Source: GM7GCV1 sp965221105
GTDB taxonomy: Bacteria; Pseudomonadota; Gammaproteobacteria; Pseudomonadales; GM7GCV1
DNA length: 64,000 bases
Reading direction: 5' to 3'
Assembly: GCA_965221105.1 (NCBI GenBank)
Contig: OZ244871.1
Span: 620,001 to 684,000 of the forward strand
A program made the translations under genes and the position numbers. The notes beneath the pieces were generated by a model that ran no database searches, was not told the DNA's origin, and saw nothing but the letters and a program-made list of their open reading frames with translations. Each line of letters opens with the position of its first letter. Position 1 is the first letter of the stretch. Positions 28,537 to 37,002 of this stretch are shown here, piece after piece.

Positions 28537-28620
28537 TGGTGGTGGGGGGTGGATTCGAACCACCGAAGCTTTCGCGTCAGATTTACAGTCTGATCCCTTT
28601 GGCCACTCGGGAACCCCACC
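28537..28620 (-). tRNA. tRNA-Tyr (GTA)
   Basis: An 84-base tRNA with the long variable arm of bacterial tRNA-Tyr, acceptor GGTGGGG/CCCCACC, anticodon GTA (CTGTAAAT loop) and encoded CCA, the tyrU position. Confidence 0.96.
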
Positions 28621-28839
28621 AAATTCTCATGCACATCCGGGGTGTGTCTTTCGCAATCCCCGATTGCTCAACCTCCACTCCGTTCACTTCGGCCGCGTCT
28701 TCCGGCCTGCCGTGCACATCCACTCGGACCACCTTAACATTCTGGCGCTGGGCTGCCTGCAGCGACCACGGGAGGTCAATCCAGGCCCACACACTCCATA
28801 AAAAGCCCACAAAATGTCTTTAAGGTCAACAGGATACAA

Positions 28840-28915
<76 letters not shown>

Positions 28916-28968
28916 CCGGCCACTTACTATCGCCCAAAAAAGACACCTGCAGGCTTGTAAAAGCCCGC

Positions 28969-28997
28969 ATTGTGTGCTCGAAGAAGACCCCTGCCAA
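28969..28997 (-). promoter_or_regulatory. Probable promoter of the tRNA-tuf operon
   Basis: On the minus strand TTGGCA (28997-28992) and CACAAT (28974-28969) are 17 bases apart, followed by a GC-rich discriminator (GCGGGC) typical of stable-RNA promoters under stringent control. The first tRNA begins 54 bases downstream. Confidence 0.55.
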
Positions 28998-29012
28998 AGT
29001 GGAGGCGCGATT

Positions 29013-29741
29013 CTATTGAAAGTTCACAGTAGAAGCAACCTCAATGCATTCTTTTTGTTCAACAGATATGTCACTATTTTCATTAGCAATATTTGACCAG
29101 TATTCGTCAGGCAACGCATCCAGAACTGCGCCCCCAACAACCAGAGAATACCGTCGTTCTTCAACCATGACCTGGCGGGTTTTTGCACTGTATCCCAGAC
29201 GCTCGATACGGGCCTGTTGCACCTGGGCATTTTCTTCAGTCTGAAATACGCCCAGGGATATCCCGTTTTGCAGCTCTCCGTCCGCAATGATAAAGCTGTC
29301 AACTCCTGAAGCCTGCAGAACGCGAAACTCGCGCTGTGCAGACTGCGCCGAAAGCAAGGGTTCGATATAGACCATGATGGTTCCTGTAGGCCGCTCAGTG
29401 GTCTGTTCTTCTACCCTCACCGCCATGTCCAAAGCCAGAAAACGGCCAGCCAACGATTCGGCAGAGTCTCTCGTCGGAAAGTAGCTCAACACCTGGCACA
29501 ACTCGGGCAAATCAGGCTCAACCCCGCTGTCCAGACCAGTTTCGGCTACGCGGCTTGGGGCAACTTCCAACTGGAGCAGACTTCTTGGCGTCAGTTCCCG
29601 TGGATCGACTTCTTGAATGAGGACAATATCCCCAACCTCGGGTACCGACCGACCTGAGTCTGTCCCGGGACGGTCTCCCAGCGCCCAGACAGCAAACATA
29701 ACATTGAGCACCACAACAAAGGCAACCAGCAGACGAAGCAT
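29013..29741 (-). CDS. SPOR-domain protein
   Basis: The 242-aa protein has one N-terminal membrane anchor (about residues 1-21, LLVAFVVVLNVMFAVWAL), a variable linker and a C-terminal SPOR-like repeat (about 150-195, NGISLGVFQTEENAQVQQ and LGYSAKT). SPOR domains bind denuded peptidoglycan at division sites. It follows coaX by 30 bases, as in Pseudomonas relatives, and is the last gene before the tRNA cluster. Its cellular role is inferred. Confidence 0.7.
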   Translation of the reverse strand: MLRLLVAFVVVLNVMFAVWALGDRPGTDSGRSVPEVGDIVLIQEVDPRELTPRSLLQLEVAPSRVAETGLDSGVEPDLPELCQVLSYFPTRDSAESLAGRFLALDMAVRVEEQTTERPTGTIMVYIEPLLSAQSAQREFRVLQASGVDSFIIADGELQNGISLGVFQTEENAQVQQARIERLGYSAKTRQVMVEERRYSLVVGGAVLDALPDEYWSNIANENSDISVEQKECIEVASTVNFQ

Positions 29742-29771
29742 GTAAACGACCCGTAAATCCTGACAGTATTG

Positions 29772-30524
29772 TCAGTCCAGCGCGATTGAAAGTCCCTCCA
29801 ATACCAGCTGCGGACGAAAAAGCGCTGTATTTCTGAGATGCTTTGCAATGATGCCGGCATATCCCCCCGTCATAACAAGGGTTACCTCAGACTTTTCCAG
29901 ACGTGAATGCTCATCAACTGCTCGATCTACAGCCGCAGCCATCATCATCAACCGACCCATACCAATCGCTTCCCGTGTTGAGGTGCCTGGCGAGATGACA
30001 TCAGCTTTAAACCAATCTGGAACCTGATCGGCGACTAAGGCTGTTCCACTGATTAGAGCCATATGCTGCAGTGACCAACCTGGCAATATGTACCCGCCCT
30101 GATAGCGTTTTGCTGCTGTAATTACTTCCAGGTTAAGGGCTGAGCCACAATCGGCAACAACCAGTGGGCCATCATACTCAGCGGCAGCAGCCAGCACAGC
30201 CATCCAGCGATCCACGCCCAGGCTCCCCAGATCATCGTACCCACAGACCACACCTGCAACCTCGCGCTCCACCTGCGCGAATTCGATTTGATTCACATCA
30301 GCCGCCAACAGACACTCACGAATCTGTTGCTCAGGCCCGGTACCTGCTACGCACGCAATACGCGCCCTCATATCACCAGAATAATCAAGCCTTAAGGAGG
30401 TAAGCACAGATGCAAATTCGTCATGACTGATATTGCCGACTGCGACCCTTTTTTGACCGCTCAGCAATCTCCACTTGATCCTGGAGTTGCCCACATCAAT
30501 ATCGAGCACATCGATTTTGTTCAT
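29772..30524 (-). CDS. coaX: Type III pantothenate kinase
   Basis: The 250-aa protein has the type III PanK motifs: LDIDVGNSRIKW (phosphate binding), LGVDRWMAVLAA, VVADCGSALNLEVI and GGYILPGWSLQ. It phosphorylates pantothenate, the first step to coenzyme A, and unlike CoaA is not feedback-inhibited by CoA. The birA gene that usually lies upstream in Pseudomonas is not present here. The start has only a weak GAAG ahead of the ATG. Confidence 0.9.
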   Translation of the reverse strand: MNKIDVLDIDVGNSRIKWRLLSGQKRVAVGNISHDEFASVLTSLRLDYSGDMRARIACVAGTGPEQQIRECLLAADVNQIEFAQVEREVAGVVCGYDDLGSLGVDRWMAVLAAAAEYDGPLVVADCGSALNLEVITAAKRYQGGYILPGWSLQHMALISGTALVADQVPDWFKADVISPGTSTREAIGMGRLMMMAAAVDRAVDEHSRLEKSEVTLVMTGGYAGIIAKHLRNTALFRPQLVLEGLSIALD

Positions 30525-30924
30525 TGCACTTCAGGTACCAACCGAGCAGGCAACAGAGTGTAGCAAGGAACTCGGGGCATGTGTCTTTTCAGTGATTACA
30601 GGATTATGCTTCCCTGCACCTGCTATTCGGCATGCACTGACGAGGATTCTGCTCAGGACGAGCTCAGAGATGTCCGATCCCTCCGGGGAGGCGGTCGGCC
30701 ACCCGGATAGGTTACGGGACTGCCAGCACGCCAACGGCATTCCAGACAATCTGGTGATCATGGGCAGGCATCTAATGAACTGGTCGATCAACCTGGGATA
30801 CTCGTCCTCTCTGATCAGGCTCACTCGTAACTACTCACTCTACTATTCCTGAATACCAAGTCATACAACTGTCAGAAGCAAGGAGTACACTAGATCCCGT
30901 ACCAGTTCGCATGAGGCTCCATCA
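30525..30924. other. Intergenic region between coaX and the acyl-CoA dehydrogenase
   Basis: These 400 bases separate two divergent genes. The 97-codon minus-strand frame here shows no known motif and no sign of BirA. The promoters of both genes should lie here but I found no clear -35/-10 pair. Confidence 0.4.
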
Positions 30925-32700
30925 ATGACCCCATACAAGGCTCCAATACAGGATATTGAGTTCGTTTTGACAGAACTGGCCGACATCGACAAGATCAGCC
31001 AGCTCCCCGGATATGAAGGGGCCACACCTGATATGGTTTCGGCAATTCTGGAGGAAGCCGGCAAACTGGGCAGCGAAGTACTTGCGCCCCTCAATCAAAT
31101 TGGTGATCAGCAGGGCTCGCAATTTTCCGGTGGCGAAGTCACAACACCTGATGGATTCAAGGAGGCCTACCGGCAGTTCACAGAACACGGCTGGCAAAGC
31201 CTGAGCCAGTCACCGGAATATGGCGGGCAGGGTCTTCCACACCTGCTGCAGTCGGCCGTGGCTGAAATCTGGGGCTCAGCCAATCTCGCTTTTTCCCTGT
31301 GCCCCCTGCTGAGCATCGGCGGTATTGAGGCAATCGAAACCCACGCCAGTAAGGAACTCAAGGACACCTACCTGCCAAAGCTCGTCAGTGGAGAGTGGAC
31401 AGCTACCATGAACCTGACCGAACCGCAGGCAGGTTCGGACCTGTCGGCAATAACCACCAGGGCGGTTGCACAGGGTAATCACTACCTGATCAAGGGGCAG
31501 AAAATCTACATCAGCTGGGGCAACCACGATCTCACCGATAATATCATCCACCTGGTCCTGGCCCGCCTGCCCGATGCACCTGAAGGAGTAAAAGGTATCT
31601 CCCTGTTCCTGGTGCCCAAGTTTCTGGTCAACGAGGATGGCTCTGCAGGCAATCACAACCATGTCCGAACACTCTCCATTGAGCACAAGATGGGTCTGCA
31701 TGCGAGCCCGACCTGCATCATGAGCTATGGGGAGACAGGTGACTCAGTCGGGTATTTGATAGGCAGGGAACACGAGGGGCTGGCGTGCATGTTTACTATG
31801 ATGAACGCAGCCCGCCTTGGCGTGGGTGCTGAAGGGCTCTCTCTGGGCGAACGGGCCTATCAACAGGCGGTCGCCTATGCCCGCGAGCGTGTTCAGGGGT
31901 ACACTCCCGGAATCGAAAACCGGGTACCGATTCTCAATCACCCGGATGTTCGGCGCATGCTCATGTGCATGCGAGCTTACTCTGAAGCGATGCGTGCGAT
32001 TATTTACCTGTCAGCCTCAACTCTGGACATCGCGCATCGCACGGATGGCGAGACGGCTGCCTACCATCAGAAAAAACTGGACTTGCTCATTCCAATCGCC
32101 AAAGCATGGTGCACTGATCAGGGGCAGGAAGTGGCCTCTCTGGGCATTCAGGTACACGGCGGTATGGGATATATCGAGGAAACTGGTGCGGCCCAGCACC
32201 TTCGTGATGCTCGCATCACGTCCATTTACGAGGGCACCAACGGGATCCAGGCTGCAGATCTGGTGTTCCGAAAGATCCTGCGGGATGGTGGCAGCGCGCT
32301 GGGCATGCTGATTGAGGAGATCAAGGCATTTGAGAGGGAACAGTCCACAGAGATATCCCACATTGATCTGCACGGCAAGCTGGCTGAAGCCAGGACAGCA
32401 CTGGAGACCTCTGCACAGTATATTCTGAGCAAGGGCAACAATCCGGCTGTTGGCGCCTCTGCCGCCAGTGCTTTCCTGATGCTAATGGGTACGGTGCTGG
32501 CAGGCTGGCTGCTGTGCAAAGGTGCTCTGGCAGCCAACAAAAAAATATCCGAGGGGGCGGAGGACACAGGGTTTTATGGCAATAAGGTTCTCGTGTGCCG
32601 ATTCTATATGGAGCATTTGCTGCCCCGCTACAAAGGTTATATGGATTCAGTTCTGGCTGGGGAAGCTTCGGTACTGGGAATGAATCTGGAGGATTTCTGA
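30925..32700 (+). CDS. Acyl-CoA dehydrogenase of the large DmdC type
   Basis: The 591-aa protein has the flavin acyl-CoA dehydrogenase fold (LTEPQAGSDLSAI, GGMGYIEETGAAQHLRDARI, IYEGTNGIQ with the catalytic-base region) plus a C-terminal extension of about 130 residues, as in 3-methylmercaptopropionyl-CoA dehydrogenase DmdC and related FadE-like enzymes. It oxidises an acyl-CoA to the 2-enoyl form, passing electrons to ETF. DmdB and DmdD do not adjoin it, so its substrate (a DMSP breakdown intermediate or a longer acyl-CoA) is open. Marine bacteria often carry several such paralogues. Confidence 0.85.
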   Translation: MTPYKAPIQDIEFVLTELADIDKISQLPGYEGATPDMVSAILEEAGKLGSEVLAPLNQIGDQQGSQFSGGEVTTPDGFKEAYRQFTEHGWQSLSQSPEYGGQGLPHLLQSAVAEIWGSANLAFSLCPLLSIGGIEAIETHASKELKDTYLPKLVSGEWTATMNLTEPQAGSDLSAITTRAVAQGNHYLIKGQKIYISWGNHDLTDNIIHLVLARLPDAPEGVKGISLFLVPKFLVNEDGSAGNHNHVRTLSIEHKMGLHASPTCIMSYGETGDSVGYLIGREHEGLACMFTMMNAARLGVGAEGLSLGERAYQQAVAYARERVQGYTPGIENRVPILNHPDVRRMLMCMRAYSEAMRAIIYLSASTLDIAHRTDGETAAYHQKKLDLLIPIAKAWCTDQGQEVASLGIQVHGGMGYIEETGAAQHLRDARITSIYEGTNGIQAADLVFRKILRDGGSALGMLIEEIKAFEREQSTEISHIDLHGKLAEARTALETSAQYILSKGNNPAVGASAASAFLMLMGTVLAGWLLCKGALAANKKISEGAEDTGFYGNKVLVCRFYMEHLLPRYKGYMDSVLAGEASVLGMNLEDF

Positions 32701-33295
32701 AGATTCCGGGCGATCACACTCCAGCTGCAGCACCTGGTCTGGCCCTCTGGACGGCTCCGGACAGAAGACCGGCATCAGGAGCCATACATCAGGCGACGCC
32801 AACTTCCCTGATAACCAATTTGGTTTTCGTGTGACAGATATCTGGATCGACTGCAACGCGCACCCAGACGGTAGTCTGTCCAGAGCCCTTGAGTCAGCGA
32901 TGGATGAGTGTCGAAGAAGGCACCTATGGGCCAACTCATGATCGGCCACGAACGGTAGCTTGATGCCAGCTGCGAGCGATAACCAAGCATTTCGTTCCCT
33001 GTCTCCGCTCTGCGCCTCGCGGCGGATCGATTCGGTTCTGGGAAAAATTGCCAAAAGCCGCAACAGTGGCAATTGAAATATACCGCCCGGAAATCTATGA
33101 GACATGGCTGGAATCCCTTATCACACCAATCAGAGTAGCTTTGAGGCCAAAATCGATGGAGACTGGCGCTCTGTCCCCAAGGCAAGCATCTGGGCTCGAG
33201 GCGGCCGCGACCATGAAAATGCACTATAGATGCTCAATAATACCCGTCAGGATCACAGCGCCCTCACCCCGGGTCGACCTTTGAAGGAGTTCCTC
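32701..33295. other. Intergenic region between acyl-CoA dehydrogenase and alkaline phosphatase
   Basis: No convincing gene in 595 bases. A 41-codon plus-strand frame at 33104-33229 has natural-looking composition (MAGIPYHTNQSSFEAK, KASIWARGG) but no clear ribosome site. It may be the tail of a deleted gene. Long minus-strand frames here are Arg/Ser/Cys-rich shadows. Confidence 0.35.
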
Positions 33296-34861
33296 ATGCA
33301 ATCCATTGCACACCCCGCACACCAGTTTCTCGTCGCTGCAGCTCTGCTGTCCGTCACCAACAGCCCGCTCGCTGAAACAGGCGACTACAGGCACAATCCC
33401 TGGTGGACATCCGGACAGCAGGCGCTGCAGACAAGGCTGGCATTACGACCGGATAATAATCCCGCCAGGAACGTCATTGTTTTTATCGGCGATGGCATGG
33501 GTATCTCCACCATTACAGCTGGCCGTATTTTTGACGGACAAAGCCGCGGCAACCCGGGTGAAGAAAATCAGCTCCCGTTCGAGGACTTTCCCTATCTGGC
33601 ATTGATAAAAACGTACACCACCAATCAGCAGGTACCCGACTCAGCCGGAACCGCCAGCGCAATCCACAGCGGGGTTAAAACCCGTGCTGGCGTATTGGGC
33701 ATCAGTGAGCATGCCAGACGCGGGAACTGCGCGGAGAGCCTGGCAAACCAAGTGCCAGTTGTGGGCGAAATTGCCCGAGCCAGAGGCATGGCAACGGGCA
33801 TTGTCAGCACCACGAGTATCACACATGCCACACCAGCCAGTGTGTATGCTCATTCACCGGAGCGTGATTGGGAAGCTGACTCTGACCTGCCCGAACTCGC
33901 CCGCGAGGAGGGTTGCATTGATATTGCGAGGCAGCTTATCGAGTTTCTGTCCGGCGGCGATATCGATGTCGTCCTGGGCGGTGGTGCGCGAAACTTCGTA
34001 CCCTCAACCAAAGGCGGAAGACGCACTGCAGGCAACCTGATCGAACAGTGGCAGGAGCGGGGAGGGTTTTTCGTCGACTCCATCGATTCGCTCAGGACCA
34101 TTGATCCGGGCACCAGCGGACCGCTGCTTGGATTGTTTTCAGACTCCCATATGACCTATATGGCGGATCGCAACCCTGACTCCAATGAACCCACACTCAC
34201 CGAGATGACCGAAGCAGCCATCAGAAGGCTGGCAACACATAACCGGGGCTACTACCTGATGGTCGAGGGTGGCCGGATTGATCATGCCCATCACGAGGGT
34301 ATTGCGGGCAAGGCACTGCTGGAAACTCAGGAGTTCGCTCGCGCAGTCGAAAAGGCGGTCTCAATGGTTGATCTGGGTGAAACCCTGATCATGGTCACCG
34401 CAGACCATTCGCACGTATTCACCATCGCTGGATATCCAAGCCGGGGCAACCCGATCCTTGATCTGGTCAGGGGCAACGACCACTCTGGAGAGCCAACCAA
34501 TACTCCCTCGCTCGCACTCGACAATCGACCCTACACAACGCTTGGCTACGCCAACGGCCCAGGTGCTGTCACGGTTGAGCGAAGCACGCCCGCGACCGGT
34601 ATTGAAGCGCAGCAGCAGGCTGCTGTACCCACGGGCTACATGCTGGATTCCTACAAGATTATGGCCGAAACGCATGGCGGCGAAGATGTGGCTCTGTTTG
34701 CAATTGGCCCCAAATCGTACCTGGTCGGAGGGGTGATGGAGCAACACGTGATCTTTCACATCATCCGGCATGCCCTGGGATGGGATGCGGCTGACCAGCT
34801 GTCCGCCGGGGGAACATTGACAGCACCGGACATACCCCCGGTGAACAGTGTTTCTCCGTAG
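33296..34861 (+). CDS. Secreted alkaline phosphatase (PhoA superfamily)
   Basis: ATG 33296 has GAAGGAG eight bases ahead and gives a cleavable signal peptide (about residues 1-26, HQFLVAAALLSVTNSPLAE). The 521-aa protein then shows the metal and nucleophile motifs VIVFIGDGMG, VPDSAGTASA (Ser nucleophile), GGRIDHAHHEG and TADHSHVF. It hydrolyses phosphomonoesters in the periplasm or outside the cell. The lack of pho-box-like repeats upstream leaves its regulation open. It stands alone. Confidence 0.9.
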   Translation: MQSIAHPAHQFLVAAALLSVTNSPLAETGDYRHNPWWTSGQQALQTRLALRPDNNPARNVIVFIGDGMGISTITAGRIFDGQSRGNPGEENQLPFEDFPYLALIKTYTTNQQVPDSAGTASAIHSGVKTRAGVLGISEHARRGNCAESLANQVPVVGEIARARGMATGIVSTTSITHATPASVYAHSPERDWEADSDLPELAREEGCIDIARQLIEFLSGGDIDVVLGGGARNFVPSTKGGRRTAGNLIEQWQERGGFFVDSIDSLRTIDPGTSGPLLGLFSDSHMTYMADRNPDSNEPTLTEMTEAAIRRLATHNRGYYLMVEGGRIDHAHHEGIAGKALLETQEFARAVEKAVSMVDLGETLIMVTADHSHVFTIAGYPSRGNPILDLVRGNDHSGEPTNTPSLALDNRPYTTLGYANGPGAVTVERSTPATGIEAQQQAAVPTGYMLDSYKIMAETHGGEDVALFAIGPKSYLVGGVMEQHVIFHIIRHALGWDAADQLSAGGTLTAPDIPPVNSVSP

Positions 34862-34907
34862 GCTCACCGGGCAGATTTCCAGACTCCTGGGCCGGTCCGA
34901 ACCGGCA

Positions 34908-35435
34908 GTCAGCGGCAGTTCCATTGTCGTTCCAGAAAAAGCTGGCGAAGCGCATTCAGGTGGCGATAGCCGCACCAACGGCGGTGGAATTTTTCGCTCA
35001 CTGGAGGACCCATTTGAGCTGGTGAAAAATTCTCTGGATCAGATGTCGATGCAACGCACCACACACATCGTTCGTGAAGGCACATTGCTGACCCGGTTGC
35101 TGTTGGACAACGGTGCAGAATTCGAGGACGACGATTTTATGCCCGAATCGAGTGCTCCGGGCGATGAAGTAGAGATGTGGCAAGGCGGCAACTCGCCCTG
35201 TCAGGTCGTCAAAGGAAGGTGAACAGCTGTTTTTAATGCGTTGAATGCAGCGCGAGATACAGCTAGAGTGCATGTGCACTATGAAACTCCGGCGAAAAAC
35301 CTGCTCGTTAACCCCGGAACCGGTGAAGTCATGGGTCTTATTGCCAAGCATGCAAACAGGCACACACGCGTTAGGGCGAACAGGGCCGTGATCCTCGCCA
35401 GTGGGAGCTATTCCGACAACCCCGAACTGCTGCAA
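34908..35435 (+). pseudogene. Fragment of an FAD-dependent oxidoreductase (fumarate reductase/ketosteroid dehydrogenase-like)
   Basis: One frame reads VVPEKAGEAHSGGDSRTNGG, LEDPFELVKNS, LLLDNGAEFEDD, then TGA at 35220-35222, then NALNAARDTARVHVHYETPA, KNLLVNPGTGEVMG and VRANRAVILASGSY. This matches the first part of family flavoproteins after the Rossmann dinucleotide motif, which is itself missing. The substrate-binding and catalytic C-terminal two thirds are gone; the frame meets the IS66 remnant at about 35435. Confidence 0.55.
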
Positions 35436-35723
35436 CACTTCGGCGGCAGTGCCGTTGAGGGCGATCTGTATGGCGGTCAGCGGATTGTAGCCCTGGTGGG
35501 CCATGGACTGGAGATAGCTGGAGATTCGGCAGTGGGCCTCGGCGTGGCGGAGGGTTCGGAAGCACCCGGAGACCTTCTGCTTGATCTTGGCCATACGGAT
35601 ATCGCGCTCGGCGCGGTTATTGGTGAACGGGGTATCGGGGTCGCGGGCGAAGCGCAGCACCTCGGTTTCGTGCTGGATCAGCACCTCGTGGAGTAGGTAC
35701 TGACGGCCCTTTGTGCACCGCAT
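35436..35723 (-). mobile_element. IS66-family transposase, C-terminal remnant
   Basis: The minus-strand frame from about 35723 reads VLRFARDPDTPFTNNRAERD, KIKQKVSGCFRTL and YNPLTAIQIALNGTAAE, the C-terminal part of IS66 TnpC with the last acidic residue of its DDE set (in NNRAERD). The rest of tnpC and the tnpA/tnpB genes are absent, so it is a dead scar. Downstream residues of the same frame are antisense to the FAD fragment and not transposase. Confidence 0.75.
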
Positions 35724-35764
35724 AGACCCCGGCCTCTCAGCACTTTCCTCTTTTCGGGAGCCAA

Positions 35765-36487
35765 ATGAAGGAATACTACCTTGGGGACGTACATGATCTC
35801 GTAAAGTATGCGCTGCTTCGTTACCTGTCGGAACAACTCGGGTTGAAGCTCGGTGTCAACTGGTATCGCACTCTCACCGAGCCGAATTCAAGCGACGGTA
35901 ATAAGCGAGCCTACCTCTCGAGCCCCGAATGGGCCAATTGGCAACCAGATTTATTGAAACGCATCGAAGGACTCCAGAACGCCTCCGACCGTCGTTTTGG
36001 ACGTGTCAGTGAACTGGGGATTCTGCCAGCTTCTGCGATCTACTACGAGGATCTTGTTCCGACCGTCGATCGCAAAGTGTGGCACGAGTCAGCCCAGAAG
36101 GCCCTTAAGGATGTCCGCATGGTTTTCCTGGATCCGGACACCGGATTTGAAGTCAATTCGATGCAAACTCGTACGAGCCCCAAATACGCCCTGTTTCAGG
36201 AAGCAGCCGACTTCCTTCGCGACGACAAGGTTGTGATTACCATACAGTTCGCGAGCAGAAGCGAGCGTGTTGTCGATTTTGCAAGAAAGCGTCGGTCAGA
36301 ACTGCATGAAGTTTGCGAAATAGAACATTGTTTGCCGGTTATCAGAGGGCGGGCAACATCCCCGAACATCCTGTTTTTCGTACTCGCTCCAGCATATCGA
36401 ATCCAGCAGGTCAAAAGGGTTCTCGGGAATTTCGTGAAAAGCAGTCCGAAATTCAAGGATGGTCGCCGCGTGGAAACGATCCAATGA
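35765..36487 (+). CDS. Uncharacterised 240-aa protein with DPDTGF motif
   Basis: ATG 35765 has GGGAG four bases upstream. The soluble protein starts MKEYYLGDVHDLVKYALLRY and carries VFLDPDTGFEV near residue 120, then KYALFQEAADFLRDDKVVIT. The order (start GD..D..KY, later DPD..F) recalls RlmJ-like N6-adenine methyltransferases, but I see no clear SAM loop, so this is only a guess. It is intact while everything around it is broken, and it runs into the 36.5 kb remnants with an ATGA overlap (ATG 36484). Its function is unknown. Confidence 0.65.
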   Translation: MKEYYLGDVHDLVKYALLRYLSEQLGLKLGVNWYRTLTEPNSSDGNKRAYLSSPEWANWQPDLLKRIEGLQNASDRRFGRVSELGILPASAIYYEDLVPTVDRKVWHESAQKALKDVRMVFLDPDTGFEVNSMQTRTSPKYALFQEAADFLRDDKVVITIQFASRSERVVDFARKRRSELHEVCEIEHCLPVIRGRATSPNILFFVLAPAYRIQQVKRVLGNFVKSSPKFKDGRRVETIQ

Positions 36488-36522
36488 GTAGCCGAAATCA
36501 ACGGAAGTCCGGAGGAGCAGCC

Positions 36523-36642
36523 ATGCAGCATGTGACTGTTCGGATGGCCTGGCATGATAAGGACGAGGAAAGACTCGCGCTGAGCATGCGCCGTCAACGC
36601 GCCCTCGCAGAAAACCCTGAGAAGTTGGACAGCGACTTCTAA
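36523..36642 (+). CDS. 39-codon ORF, probably a chimera of two truncated genes
   Basis: It has a very good ribosome site (GGAGGA, six bases) and begins MQHVTVRMAWHD, an opening I associate with large ATPase/nuclease genes of defence islands (recollection, not checked). It continues with EERLALSMRRQRALAENPEK, resembling the tail of an HTH regulator upstream of hipA. A deletion joining two genes would explain it. Whether it is translated is unknown. Confidence 0.35.
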   Translation: MQHVTVRMAWHDKDEERLALSMRRQRALAENPEKLDSDF

Positions 36643-36860
36643 GGGTGAATCGCAAGACTGCTACGTCTATACCACCTTACCGGGTGAAACGGAATTCGTT
36701 ACGGCGGGGCGGGTTCAGAATATGATGTACCGCCATGGTATTGCACAGGGCCGCTTTGTCTAGGGAAAAGCTACCTTGCCCGCAACAATGCCGTGCCGAT
36801 CGACCCCATTGACTGAAAGCTTTCCACTAACACTTATGAGACTGCTGTATTAAATGTTTG
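36641..36860 (+). pseudogene. HipA toxin-kinase N-terminal remnant
   Basis: Frame 2 reads CYVYTTLPGETEFVTAG and MMYRHGIAQGRFV, ending at TAG 36761-36763. The adjacent frame continues GKSYLARNNAVPIDPID and KLSTNTYETA with a further stop. Together these match the first 70 or so residues of HipA (serine/threonine kinase toxin of HipBA). No ATG precedes it (AAG at the expected place), and the kinase core is absent. Confidence 0.6.
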
Positions 36861-37002
36861 GTGCATGATGCTGCGTTTTATATATTGGCTCGTTGCTGTT
36901 CGGCGGGTGGCTGGTCGCCGTTTTTATTCCACCTCACTCGCCTGCGCGAGTCCAGGCTGGCTTCAGGGGACGATGTCGTAAATGTCTCCACCGCACTCAA
37001 TA

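Noticed and set aside
28621..28839. A further tRNA in the gap between tRNA-Tyr and tRNA-Thr(TGT)
   Set aside because: No cloverleaf or T-loop arm is present in the 219 bases.
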